DNA from: Synanceia verrucosa
Lineage: Eukaryota; Chordata; Actinopteri; Perciformes; Synanceiidae
DNA: 64,000 bases
Direction of reading: 5' to 3'
NCBI GenBank assembly: GCA_029721515.1
Contig: CM056561.1
Coordinates: 19,326,635 to 19,390,634 of the forward strand
Shown: piece after piece, positions 1-15,800 of the stretch
How positions within the stretch are numbered: the first letter of the stretch is position 1
Layout: each line of letters opens with the position of its first letter
The notes under the pieces: generated by a model
Told to the model about the DNA's origin: nothing
What the model saw: the letters and a program-made list of their open reading frames with translations, nothing else
The model's database searches: none
Made by a program: the position numbers and the translations under genes

Positions 1-140
1 TCTATATATTTTACATGATCTTTGCAGAGCTGCAAGTAGAGATAAACACTTCAGTGTATGTCGTTTTCACAAAACTGTACTGCAGTTGATGATAATAATA
101 ATAATAATAATGGCCTGTGTTTATCAGCTGCATTATCTCA

Positions 141-187
141 ATCTGTAACCATACATACTGTGATGTACAGTATGTATGGTTACAGAT
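141..187. repeat. Perfect 20-bp inverted repeat with 7-nt loop
   Basis: Bases 141-160 (ATCTGTAACCATACATACTG) are exactly the reverse complement of 168-187, separated by TGATGTA. The flanks do not continue the pairing well. Confidence 0.9.
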
Positions 188-425
188 TTCAGCCTCATTA
201 TGCAATAAGATCAGCATTAAGGGATCTTTCCAATAAGGTTTTGCTGGTTGTTAAATCAACCATTCAGCTTAACGGCAGAACAGCTGAAAATTCAAACTTG
301 ACTGTAAAATTAAGTATGATGTATAATGTATGTTTGGAGGTGCACATTTTGAATAGCTCAGTATATTTTTAATTGGTAAGACTTTGGAGCAACTACATTT
401 CCGTCATGTGAAACTAGCCCATCTT

Positions 426-461
426 GAAAAAAAAAAAAAAATAATAGAAAAAAATAAATAA

Positions 462-500
<39 letters not shown>

Positions 501-628
501 TTGATTGGTATTAATTTACTATTATAGAATGTGTAATGTTTGTGACATCGTTGAATACAAATCTATAAATAAGATAGGATGATCCAGCCTATTTTAAAAA
601 AAAAAAAAAAAAAAAATAATAGAAAAAA

Positions 629-677
<49 letters not shown>

Positions 678-775
678 TTGATTGGTATTAATTTACTATT
701 ATAGAATGTGTAATGTTTGTGACATCGTTGAATACAAATCTATAAATAAGATAGGATGATCCAGCCTATTTTAAA
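426..775. repeat. Tandem duplication of a 177-bp unit with poly(A) and (TA)n tracts
   Basis: The block from GCCTTGATTGGTATTAATTT (498) through GATGATCCAGCC recurs 177 bases later (from 675). Each copy is preceded by A-rich and (TA)n tracts of different length. Confidence 0.9.
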
Positions 776-1613
776 AAAAAAAAAAAACAAAAAACTTTAT
801 ACAGGGACATACAATGACCGAAAGGGAAGAAAAGTAGCAGTTTGTGTTAAAACTACTCTTTTAATGTGTTTTGAGTACAGAACAGAGCTTTTACAACATC
901 AACAGTTTGTTACACACAACTCCTTCAAACAGTTAATCACAAATCTTTATGGGGGAACTTACCACGCACGTTCAGAAACTTTTCTTAATAAATCACAGAC
1001 CAAATATTTTTCCCCACAAGACCTTTTGTTTTGGCTTAAAAAAATGTTGTACAAGCAATCAACAAGACAAATGATGTCCAGCTGTGATTGTTTCGGCAAT
1101 AGGCATTTAACTGTCATAAATTAAGAATTGATGCTGCAGTACAGACAAAGAAAATCTGCAGAGACCTGCTGGCTGCTGGCTGTTCGTGGTATTAATGTGC
1201 TTCATTCCCAAATCCCTGATTGCAATGTATTCCATACTTTAATTTTAACCCAATCACAAGTATTAAAAAAGGTAATTCATACAAATATCAATGTGTCAAA
1301 CAATTTATTATCAGGATTTTTCATTACTCACAGTCATTACAACTATAATGTGAAGGCCACCAAGCCACAGGAATGAGATTGATTCAATACTGATGACACT
1401 TATCAACAGCCTGGTCCTGATGGCAGATGCAATCAATTTTTAAGTCAAATGATTAAAAAAACATCACCAATAAAAATACATAGTAAAATATGATAAAATA
1501 CATGGGATGGCCTATGACTTATTACTGTATGGAACCCAACATATGACGCCGAGTTTAAATCAAGTGACAAAAAATGTATATCTAAATGGAAAGGAGAGTG
1601 AACTAGTGAATAT

Positions 1614-2347
1614 ATACACTCCTGATCAAAATTTTAAGACCAGTTAAAAAAAATTGCAAGAATTTACATTTTGCACTGTTGAATCTTAAGAAGGTTCTAA
1701 GTAGTGCTTCAAAATGGAAAAAGAAGAAATGGGGGTGAGACAAAAAAATAAAGTAAGCGAAAATGTGGATTCGGTGTCATTTTCTGTCAGGTATCCACAC
1801 TGAAAAAAAAAGCTTTCTCTCTTTGAACGCAGTCAGATTGTTGAGCTGCATCAATGAGGCCATCGCTGCTGAGGTTGGACGCAGTAAGACAGTCATTTTA
1901 AACTTCTTAAAAGAGCCTGACAACATTTAGGGTTAGATGGCAAGGGAAGTTTACAAAAATGGACACCAGTTCCAGACAGTGGATGCCCTCCGTGAAGCGA
2001 TCTTCATCAATTGGAGCAACATTCCCACTAGCCTCCTGGAAACACTAGCATCAAGCATGCCGAAACGAATTTTTGAGGTGATGAGACCTTTTCTAAAAAG
2101 TTAATTACTATTTTAGGGTTGTTTTTTTTTTTGAGATGTGGTCTTAAACTTTTGATCAGCTGATGAACAGCCTATTTCAGTTCAATAGTTGTTTGCAATA
2201 AATTGCTCACTCACATTTTTTTTTGTCTCACTCACATTTCTTCTTTTTGCATTTTGAAGAACTATTTAGAACCTTCTTAAGATCCAACAGTGCAAAATGT
2301 AAATTCTTGCAATTTCTCAAATGGTCTTAAAATTTTGATCAGGAGTA
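1614..2347. mobile_element. Tc1/mariner-like DNA transposon remnant with long terminal inverted repeats
   Basis: The ends CTCCTGATCAAAATTTTAAG (from about 1619) and its reverse complement (to about 2346) form imperfect inverted repeats of about 130 bp, flanked by TA. The interior at about 1830-2060 has broken pieces resembling the helix-turn-helix part of Tc1-like transposases (around QIVELHQ and VGRSKTVI). No intact transposase remains, so it is non-autonomous. It lies downstream of the fkbp1 gene's stop. Confidence 0.7.
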
Positions 2348-2767
2348 TAGACAAAGGTCCTATACGGGGATCAAGAGCAGGAATCATCTGTTAATGTTTT
2401 TTTTCCTCCATGTTCCCGAGATAGGCGTCAACCTGCAGCGAAAAGAAAAAACACACGTAAGCTCCGTGGATCACAGGGGAGAGGCAAGAGGGGATAACCG
2501 GGCATGGAGAGCAAAGCTTGTTATGTGCATACCCTATAATCTGTAAACAGTGCTCTAAATTACAACAGCTACATGTGCCATCACTGTACATGTGCAGACA
2601 TTGTAAGTAAGCATGGTACTAATCATTACTTGAACTGAGATACTTTACAATAATTAATATCTGTACAGAGTATGATGCATACAAGTGTGGTGATTGTAAA
2701 AAATCAGTAAAAAATGAATCTCACCCTGATAATTTGAGTGGAATTGAACAAAGTGAGTGCAAAAGCT

Positions 2768-3991
2768 TCAGGCTTCCAGGCTGATCAGCTCCACATCGAA
2801 GGTGAGAGTGGCGTTTCCTGGGATGATCCCTGGGTGCCCTTTGCTGCCATATGCAAAATCTGGAGAGCAAATCAACTTCGCCCGCTGACCCACACTCATC
2901 TACAGGGGAGATGGAAAAAGTCTATATATATATATTTTACATAAGTTGGAAACTTACTGCCAATAAAAGGACTACAAGGAATGTGCTTGTTGAATGTGAG
3001 TGTTGATGCATAACAATAAACATGGGAAACACAAAGTACTGCAAACAGTTAATAAAAGATACATTTAAAAGTAAAAAATACAATAAAATGAGAAAAAAAA
3101 TCTGTATATATGTATTAAAGAATGTGCCAATTACTGTCCAATAAATGTGTAAATATTCACATTATAACGTAAAGAGAACGTGTAATTCATACATAAGCTA
3201 GAGAAACTACTGCTGCCATTAAATAGTACACACATAGGTTCACGTGTTTCTATGAAAAAGCTATGCAACAAAATATAGACATGTCCACTGTTATATTATA
3301 GCTGAAAAACGCTCCTCACCTGCGCTACTCCTTCTTCCCAGCCACGGATAACCTCCTGGTGTCCAATTTTGAATTTGAACGGCTTCCCCCGGGACCTCGA
3401 AGAGTCAAACACTTTCCCATCTGCCAGTGTCCCTGGTAGAAACCATAACATATATATCTATTTATGCACATATATATAGCGATATATCACTCGACAGGCA
3501 GCTGGAGTTGTTGAATAGTCCCGCTTTGACTTCATAACGTGTAACGGTCAGGCAGAGCACAGAGCTAACGTTAGCACACTAGCATAACGGGGCCGGTTAG
3601 CTTACATCAGGGGGGCTGCCAGCAGCTACGGCACCGTTAGCTCGACTACCGCTCCGTCCTTTTTGATGCCACGGACACCAGCTACACAAACGGGTTTTCC
3701 CGTCGCTAACGTTAGTAGTTATCCTGGGTTTTTAAAACTCCCAAAAATGTACCTTCCAGGTCATTTACGTCGATTCAGTCGCCTCGACTCTAATGAAACC
3801 CCGCACTCACCGACATAGTGCACCACGACGCTCTGCCCCTTCTTCGGAAATGTCCGTCCTGAAAACAGGAGAAAGCAGGAGCGTGTATAATAACGAACCG
3901 TAATTCTCTGTATATACTATATATTGTCGTTTAACAAGAAAAGATTATTCTCACCATCGCCTGGAGTTATAGTCTCAATTTGTACTCCCAT
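2768..3991 (-). CDS. fkbp1a: FKBP12-type peptidyl-prolyl cis-trans isomerase (4 coding exons)
   Basis: Coding exons 3955-3991, 3811-3858, 3320-3432 and 2768-2899 join in phase through GT-AG introns to a 109-residue protein; human FKBP12 has 108. It starts MGVQIETITPGDG. The immunophilin pocket is intact: Y27, F37, D38, F47, E55-V56-I57, W60, Y83, H88 and F100. Known family role: cytosolic prolyl isomerase that binds FK506/rapamycin and associates with ryanodine receptors and the type I TGF-beta receptor. W60 argues for FKBP12 rather than FKBP12.6, which has Phe there, but the neighbouring mfsd2 gene is the partner of FKBP1B in human. It could therefore be an extra FKBP1 paralogue, and the exact symbol is less certain than the family. 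The usual Pro-Pro after I91-I92 is Pro-Gly, and there is one extra C-terminal Ala. Exon borders match the human FKBP1A pattern. The start is the first ATG, in context AAGATGG. Confidence 0.93.
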
Positions 3992-4407
3992 CTTGGCTCC
4001 TCAGTATCCTTCCTCTTGACCACCCTGCAGCAGAACGAGAGGAAACAGGAGGCAGGGGCGGCCTGCTGTCGAGCGGGTGGGCATAATGGGGGAAAACGCT
4101 CCAAATGTTTGTATAGATACAAACACCGTCTAACTAAACTTAAATATCCAGAATATGTGACATCATAACAAAAATCGACCTAAATTAGAGACAGATAAAA
4201 CTGATTTGCAACCTTGGGAGGGTGTTTATACCAGCGTGTGATCTGTTTTGGTGTCTGAATCTGTGTGATGATCCAATAATGTAGAAAATATATACAGCAT
4301 TTTAATATCCTGTCTGTATTGTATTTCATTTTTGAACTGTGTCACTTAATGTTTGATGACAGCTGATACTGATGAATAATCACTGCCAAAAGTACTTAGT
4401 GCTCATA

Positions 4408-4413
4408 TTTATT
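4408..4413 (-). terminator. Candidate poly(A) signal of the mfsd2-family gene
   Basis: TTTATT on the plus strand reads AATAAA on the gene's strand, about 495 bases past the stop codon. This is sequence motif only; the cleavage site is not shown. Confidence 0.3.
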
Positions 4414-4907
4414 ACTCTGACAACAAGAGCAGTGTACTCAGAAGCCACAACAACTTCCAGCAAGTCAACATGAATCACAAAGAAAAAACCTCCTGTCAAA
4501 AAAACAATGATTAACATGTAAACAATGATTTAGACAATGCTGTGGACACAAACAACAAATAAAATCAAGCAGAACAAAAAGTGTGATGTGATAGAAACAG
4601 CGAATGCTCCATTCAGATGACACGTTCTTATGAACCTCACATGACATTCATTTAGAATTATGGATTTGTGATTCATACTGATTTGTGGCTTATAAAAAGA
4701 TATTTTTTTTAGCAAGCAGCTTTCACACAGAATACTGTTGCCATCCTTCCACAAACACCACCTTTATGAAACCTTGAATCAGCACTTCTATGGTGCCAAA
4801 TAAAGAAAACAAAGCTATAAACACTACAAAGGTAGTATCATGACAGGACTGGTATACTGGATTATACTGGTCTGGATGCATTAAGTGTACACTGAACATG
4901 AAGCTGA

Positions 4908-11271
<6,364 letters not shown>

Positions 11272-12206
11272 CCTGCCAAGTTAAGGAATAAACTCAGTAA
11301 CAATCACACCATAGCTCTCTACACTCAAACACAACCCTATTCAAGTCACACACTGAAATCTGGTTGAACAACTCCTTGAGGCCGTTATCCAGCCCACCTG
11401 CTCGTATTCACAGGAAGAGCGAATGAATGAACTGGCTCAGCCACAAACATTATGATGAGTGAGAGTTTCATTGACAAAACATGATTTATTATTGAGGAAT
11501 ATTAATCATGACTTTACTGGATTTGTTAGATAATTTGAATAGAGTTTGGCAGGTCTGTGTTACATGCCAGACATGAACTCTAAAGGGCATACAAATTTGA
11601 CAAAGTGGAAAATTAAATGATGCTAATTAATTTTATTATTTATTTACTTATTATTTTCAGCAGTTCCGAGTTCTCCTGAGATCAAGAAGGCCGCGGTTTT
11701 CATCAGACTGTCAGTAAGAGATCGCAGATATTATGGACTGCTCTGACCTCTGGTGGAACAGCAGAGAAACTTTCCTCCATTAAAGGATGAAGCCTGTTCC
11801 TCTTCCTCCTCACACCGACAATTTCAAGATCATTCCACAGATGGCATTATTATATAGACCTGCAATTTCATTAAAACACACTTAAGAGTTTGCTAAATTT
11901 CACTGCATATTCTCTGAAACTTAAATTACTGAGTGCTAAAAGAGATGCTTTCATCATTTCATCTTTAATGGTGTTCATTTACGTGATCATGACTAGAGAT
12001 GACGCGTCCACGCCCCCATCATGAGACACAAAAAACATTTAACAACATAAATCGTCAGAGTAAAAATAATCCTTTCTGCTTTCAAAAACAAAAATGTCAT
12101 AACATTTCTAATTCTGGAAAATAAAAAAGGGAATTAGTTGGCAGACAGATTGATCCATCACCACAGAACAAACCTCAGTTTTACAATGTTCACAGTGGAC
12201 ACCATC
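11272..12206. other. Intergenic: mfsd2 5' flank and fam110 3' flank
   Basis: No open frame with family resemblance was seen. AT-rich TTTATT motifs at 11632-11650 may serve fam110 polyadenylation. No clear promoter motif for the mfsd2 gene was identified. Confidence 0.4.
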
Positions 12207-13466
12207 CTATAAATTGGTGCCCTTACTTGCTATGTCTTTGGCCTGGCGGAGTCCATACAGCCATTTTATCACTCTGGCATTTCTCTCAATGACAGAAACG
12301 CCGTAGGGAACGCGCTCCGCGGTGTTGCCAGCATCCTCCTCATCATCTTCATCTTCTCTACCAGAGCCTGCACACTCTGACCCTGGGGCGCTCACGCTGC
12401 GGAAACGTGCCATGGACACAATGTCCGAGCTGGACCCCGTGAGCTGGAGGTCTGCTGGGTCCAGACCACACAGGTTGAAGAAGCGCTCCAGCTCTGTCCC
12501 GGCTCGGGAGCACCGGTCACTCATGTCTGATTTAGAACGGGTCAGAGATGGACGTTTCCTGGAGCTGGACGAGGACAGACGGGTGATCGCTGGGGAGGGA
12601 GGAGGGAAAACAGGGATGCTGGGGGAAGGCGGAGCAGGGACGGGGGTTTCAGCGGGAGAGGAGGGAGGACTGTCAGGTTTTGATGGAACAACAACAGGTT
12701 TCAAAGGGGACGGACGTGGTGTTGTTCTGGTGTGGAAGAGGTGCAGGTGTGAAGTGGCCAGGCGGAGTGGAAACTGGGAGTGTAAAGGTATGGGCTGAAG
12801 GGGCTGCCGGATGTACTGAGGCGGTCTCCCGGTTGTCCTCGCAGAACTGGCCTGGGGCATGACGTCCACTCTGCGAACAGTTCCTGCAGCAGAGGACCCA
12901 GGAGAGCCAGGACCCTCTACCCTGGCAGATCCAGAGGCTTTTAATCTCACCTTAGCTGGACTGGACCAGTCTGGGCGAGGGGGTGGACATGGCCTCTCCT
13001 TCATCAGTTGTGTCCCTGCAGGTGTAGGACAAGGAGAGCCGTGTGGAGTAATAGTGTCATCAGCTGCTTCACTGTCCTCTGAGTTGGCAGCAGCGCCATC
13101 GTTCACCCCGCTGATCAGGTTCGTCAGGTGCTCCAGGTCCAGCAGGACTCCCTCCTGCTTGGTTTTCATTGGGGTGGGCATCTTCCTGGTGGGTTGGAGA
13201 GCAACAGCCGGGTTCAGCAGAGGCTTACGCACCTCAGGAGGCCTGACCGGCTGCTGTTTGGAAAGAGCCACCTGACTCTTGACATATTTAGCCTTGTCTG
13301 CCTCCAGCCTCTCCACCGCACTCTGCTTTGGTCCGCCCGCTGTTGTCTTGAGTTGCCGGTAAAAGTCTGGACCCACTGGCCCCTTGGGTCGCAAGCGTGG
13401 CAGTGTGGCACTTACATCAGTCCTCGCCGGTTGCCTTGCAGGGTGTTGGAGAGTCTCTAGAGGCAT
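12207..13466 (-). CDS. fam110a: FAM110 family protein, fam110a-like (single coding exon)
   Basis: An uninterrupted 419-codon frame begins MPLETLQHPARQPAR. It carries the FAM110 signatures in order: the N-terminal block SAVERLEADKAKYVKSQ (about residues 50-66), a Pro/Ser-rich middle, RSKSDMSDRCSRAGTELERF followed by FNLCGLDP, SSSDIVSMARFRS, and the C-terminal block RVPYGVSVIERNARVIKWLY. The FNLCGLDP and SSDIV pieces are closest to FAM110A. It is longer than human FAM110A (295 residues) because of the middle region. Known role: FAM110 proteins localise to centrosomes/spindle poles and are linked to cell-cycle progression; the biochemistry is poorly defined. A 5' UTR acceptor lies at 13534-13535 and a noncoding first exon ends at 14711. 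The stop is TAG at 12207-12209; AT-rich TTTATT signals lie near 11632-11650. FAM110A and FKBP1A are both at 20p13 in human, which supports the assignment. Confidence 0.88.
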   Translation of the reverse strand: MPLETLQHPARQPARTDVSATLPRLRPKGPVGPDFYRQLKTTAGGPKQSAVERLEADKAKYVKSQVALSKQQPVRPPEVRKPLLNPAVALQPTRKMPTPMKTKQEGVLLDLEHLTNLISGVNDGAAANSEDSEAADDTITPHGSPCPTPAGTQLMKERPCPPPRPDWSSPAKVRLKASGSARVEGPGSPGSSAAGTVRRVDVMPQASSARTTGRPPQYIRQPLQPIPLHSQFPLRLATSHLHLFHTRTTPRPSPLKPVVVPSKPDSPPSSPAETPVPAPPSPSIPVFPPPSPAITRLSSSSSRKRPSLTRSKSDMSDRCSRAGTELERFFNLCGLDPADLQLTGSSSDIVSMARFRSVSAPGSECAGSGREDEDDEEDAGNTAERVPYGVSVIERNARVIKWLYGLRQAKDIASKGTNL

Positions 13467-14710
13467 TTTGCAAAAATCTGTCCCTGAGCACTTTCTGCTT
13501 ACAGCTCTGAGCTCAGCATCTCAGTTGGACTTCCTGTGGAAAAGGACAGAGACAGCTCAGTAAAGAACTTGAATGAACAGTCAATGAAACATTTACCTTA
13601 AAAGACAAGCAAGTTTCATCTCTTCAGGCACTTTTAAGATTCTAGCACAGACAGGACACAGCCTCCTCCACCCAAAAACCCTCCCCCGATCTTTTAAGAC
13701 TGCAGCCAATCACCCACTTGAAGCGCCTCCCATCGAACAAGTCTGCCGGCATCAACGGGAATCTGAACAATTACCCTTCAGTCATCCATCTCTCCACAGA
13801 CAAACACACAATAAAAGTGACACTTCATTTCCAGGCCCCTGAAAAGAGTGGCAGACGTGTGTGTGTGTGGTGGGGAGGTGCATCAGGACGGCTACCAACA
13901 AGCTATTGTCTGCAGGCAATGCAGAGCAGAACACACACACACACACACACACACAAACAGCTGCTGAGGGAACAATGGCTCCTCATCGTTAAATAAAGCA
14001 GCCAGTTGCCAGGGTCTGCAGTGGACTTCTTACTGAACTACAAGCCTCTCTGTGGGTTAAATAAAGTCACAATAGTGAGGTTCAACTCAGCATCGCCTCT
14101 ACAATATGTGTGCAGTACCGCAAAGGTCACAATGGTGAACTTGGGGAAACGGTGTTTCTTCTTTCTGTATTTCAGACTCAGCCTGTGTGTTTGACATAGT
14201 CTGCTAAGGCCAGATTCACATTCTCTTCATATTTGCCATTCCAGGCTGAGCTGGGCCAAACTCCTGCTGATTGGACTGGAAACATTTTCCTGTAACCTCC
14301 TTTTTTCACCTCAAGTCCACAGAATCACAAAAGCAGAAGTTTACCGACGGGGACAACCAACAGTGTGACACATACCATTAAAGAGTAGCAGGCCGGTGTG
14401 TTATTTCAAAGCAAAGAGGAATGTCTGGAGAGGTGAGTCAGACAAACAGAAATAGAGCCATATTTCTGAGTCAAGTGGCAGCATGTTCTGCCACTCAGAT
14501 TAAATGACAAACATGGAGTGAAGCAGGAAGACAAATGACACAGAAGCACAAAAGAGGGGCAGTAAAAATATGTCCCACATGTATTCAAGGCCTCCACTGG
14601 TCTTGTCCTGACAAGCTCAGCTCTGCTCCTGTGAAGGTGTGGGTTAGCTGCTCAGACAGTTGTTTGTGTTTTTTTTTTTTTCTTTTAAATTTTCAGGCAT
14701 TTAAACTCAC

Positions 14711-14800
14711 CTTGACAGTCCCTGTTGTCCTCCTGAGTCTCTGTTGAGTTGTTCGTAGGTTCGTCCTGTTGAGGAGAATGTGTGTGTGAATGTGTTTGAA
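14711..14800 (-). other. Probable noncoding first exon of the fam110 gene
   Basis: A clear donor (CAAG|GTGAGT) ends an exon at 14711. It pairs with the acceptor CCACAG|G at 13533, giving a 1.18 kb intron within the 5' UTR. The upstream limit is not visible, so the right edge is approximate. Confidence 0.5.
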
Positions 14801-14880
14801 GAGACTTCAGCAGCTCAAGACAAACCTGTTTGACAACTCATGTGTGCTCCTCCTGAGCCAGCCCCCTCTCTCTCTCTCTG

Positions 14881-14938
14881 ATTGGTCCACTCACTCTCCA
14901 ACAAGGATATAGACTGGCTTCTCTTTGGTCACGTGACC
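14881..14938 (-). promoter_or_regulatory. Promoter-like region upstream of fam110: CCAAT box and palindromic E-box
   Basis: ATTGG at 14881-14885 is a CCAAT box on the gene's strand. GGTCACGTGACC at 14927-14938 is a perfect 12-bp palindrome centred on CACGTG, the USF/TFE-type E-box. Both lie 170-230 bases upstream of the first-exon donor, a normal proximal-promoter distance. Binding is inferred, not shown. Confidence 0.4.
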
Positions 14939-15800
14939 CAGTGCCATTGTGTTGAGCTGCTGGATGATAAGGTCTCATAGCTCATCTGCATGCTGACTGA
15001 CAAACTGTTCAAAGGTCTGTGTGGAAAGTTGAGCGTGTTTGGAATGAAGTACACCGACACAAACTATTTAGACAAATTTAATATCATCTCACAGGCAAAG
15101 ACACAGAAACAGAAATTATAGGCTCTTCCTCTTACCCAAAATAAAAACAAAGAAAGAACAGCAACCTACACCAAGTATATAAAAATAAATGATAGTCATA
15201 CATGTTTTTTTTGATTAAAGACAAACGTTGCAGTATTTTGCTTGGACGCACAACAAACAAAAATCACTCACATTCTCCTTTGTGTCACACCAATCACAAT
15301 CATAAACTACCAGTTCATCACACTCTGTCCCATAACATTTGGCCATTTAGTATTTATGACTGTAATATATTACAGCTATTTATATATAAAAATTGCACAT
15401 AAGAGCCCAGAAACATGGTTGCAGTAGGATTATGTAACAAACCATGACGGAGGAATGAGCTGTTGGTTCCTCGTCAGACGTGCTACTGTACGTTTGTACA
15501 TGTAAATGCTGAAGATGTTAACAAAGGAGCGACGTTTCACTTCAGGGAGAAGTGAGTCCTCTCTTGATTCATACACTCACATTTTCAACACTGTAATATC
15601 TCAGAAAAAGTTGAGCAATGAGAAGTCAATCTTGTTCAGTTGAGTGTGTAACAATGGCCGTGGCCCCTACAGGTGTGTGCATTAAAATGTGGGTCACACC
15701 AACCTTAAAAGTGACAAACAGCTTGAATACCAGAGTAATGAAGAGTCATTAGTTTTTCTGGTGCACCATCATTTAGAAAATCACAGGCTGTGTTTATGAG
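14939..15800. other. Intergenic: fam110 5' flank and prickle3 3' UTR
   Basis: The right part is expected to be prickle3 3' UTR. The only near-canonical signal seen is TTTAAT (ATTAAA on the minus strand) at 15077-15082. No gene was recognised. Confidence 0.35.

Noticed and set aside
12322..12798. 158-codon plus-strand frame
   Set aside because: Antisense shadow of the GC-rich fam110 exon; no family resemblance.
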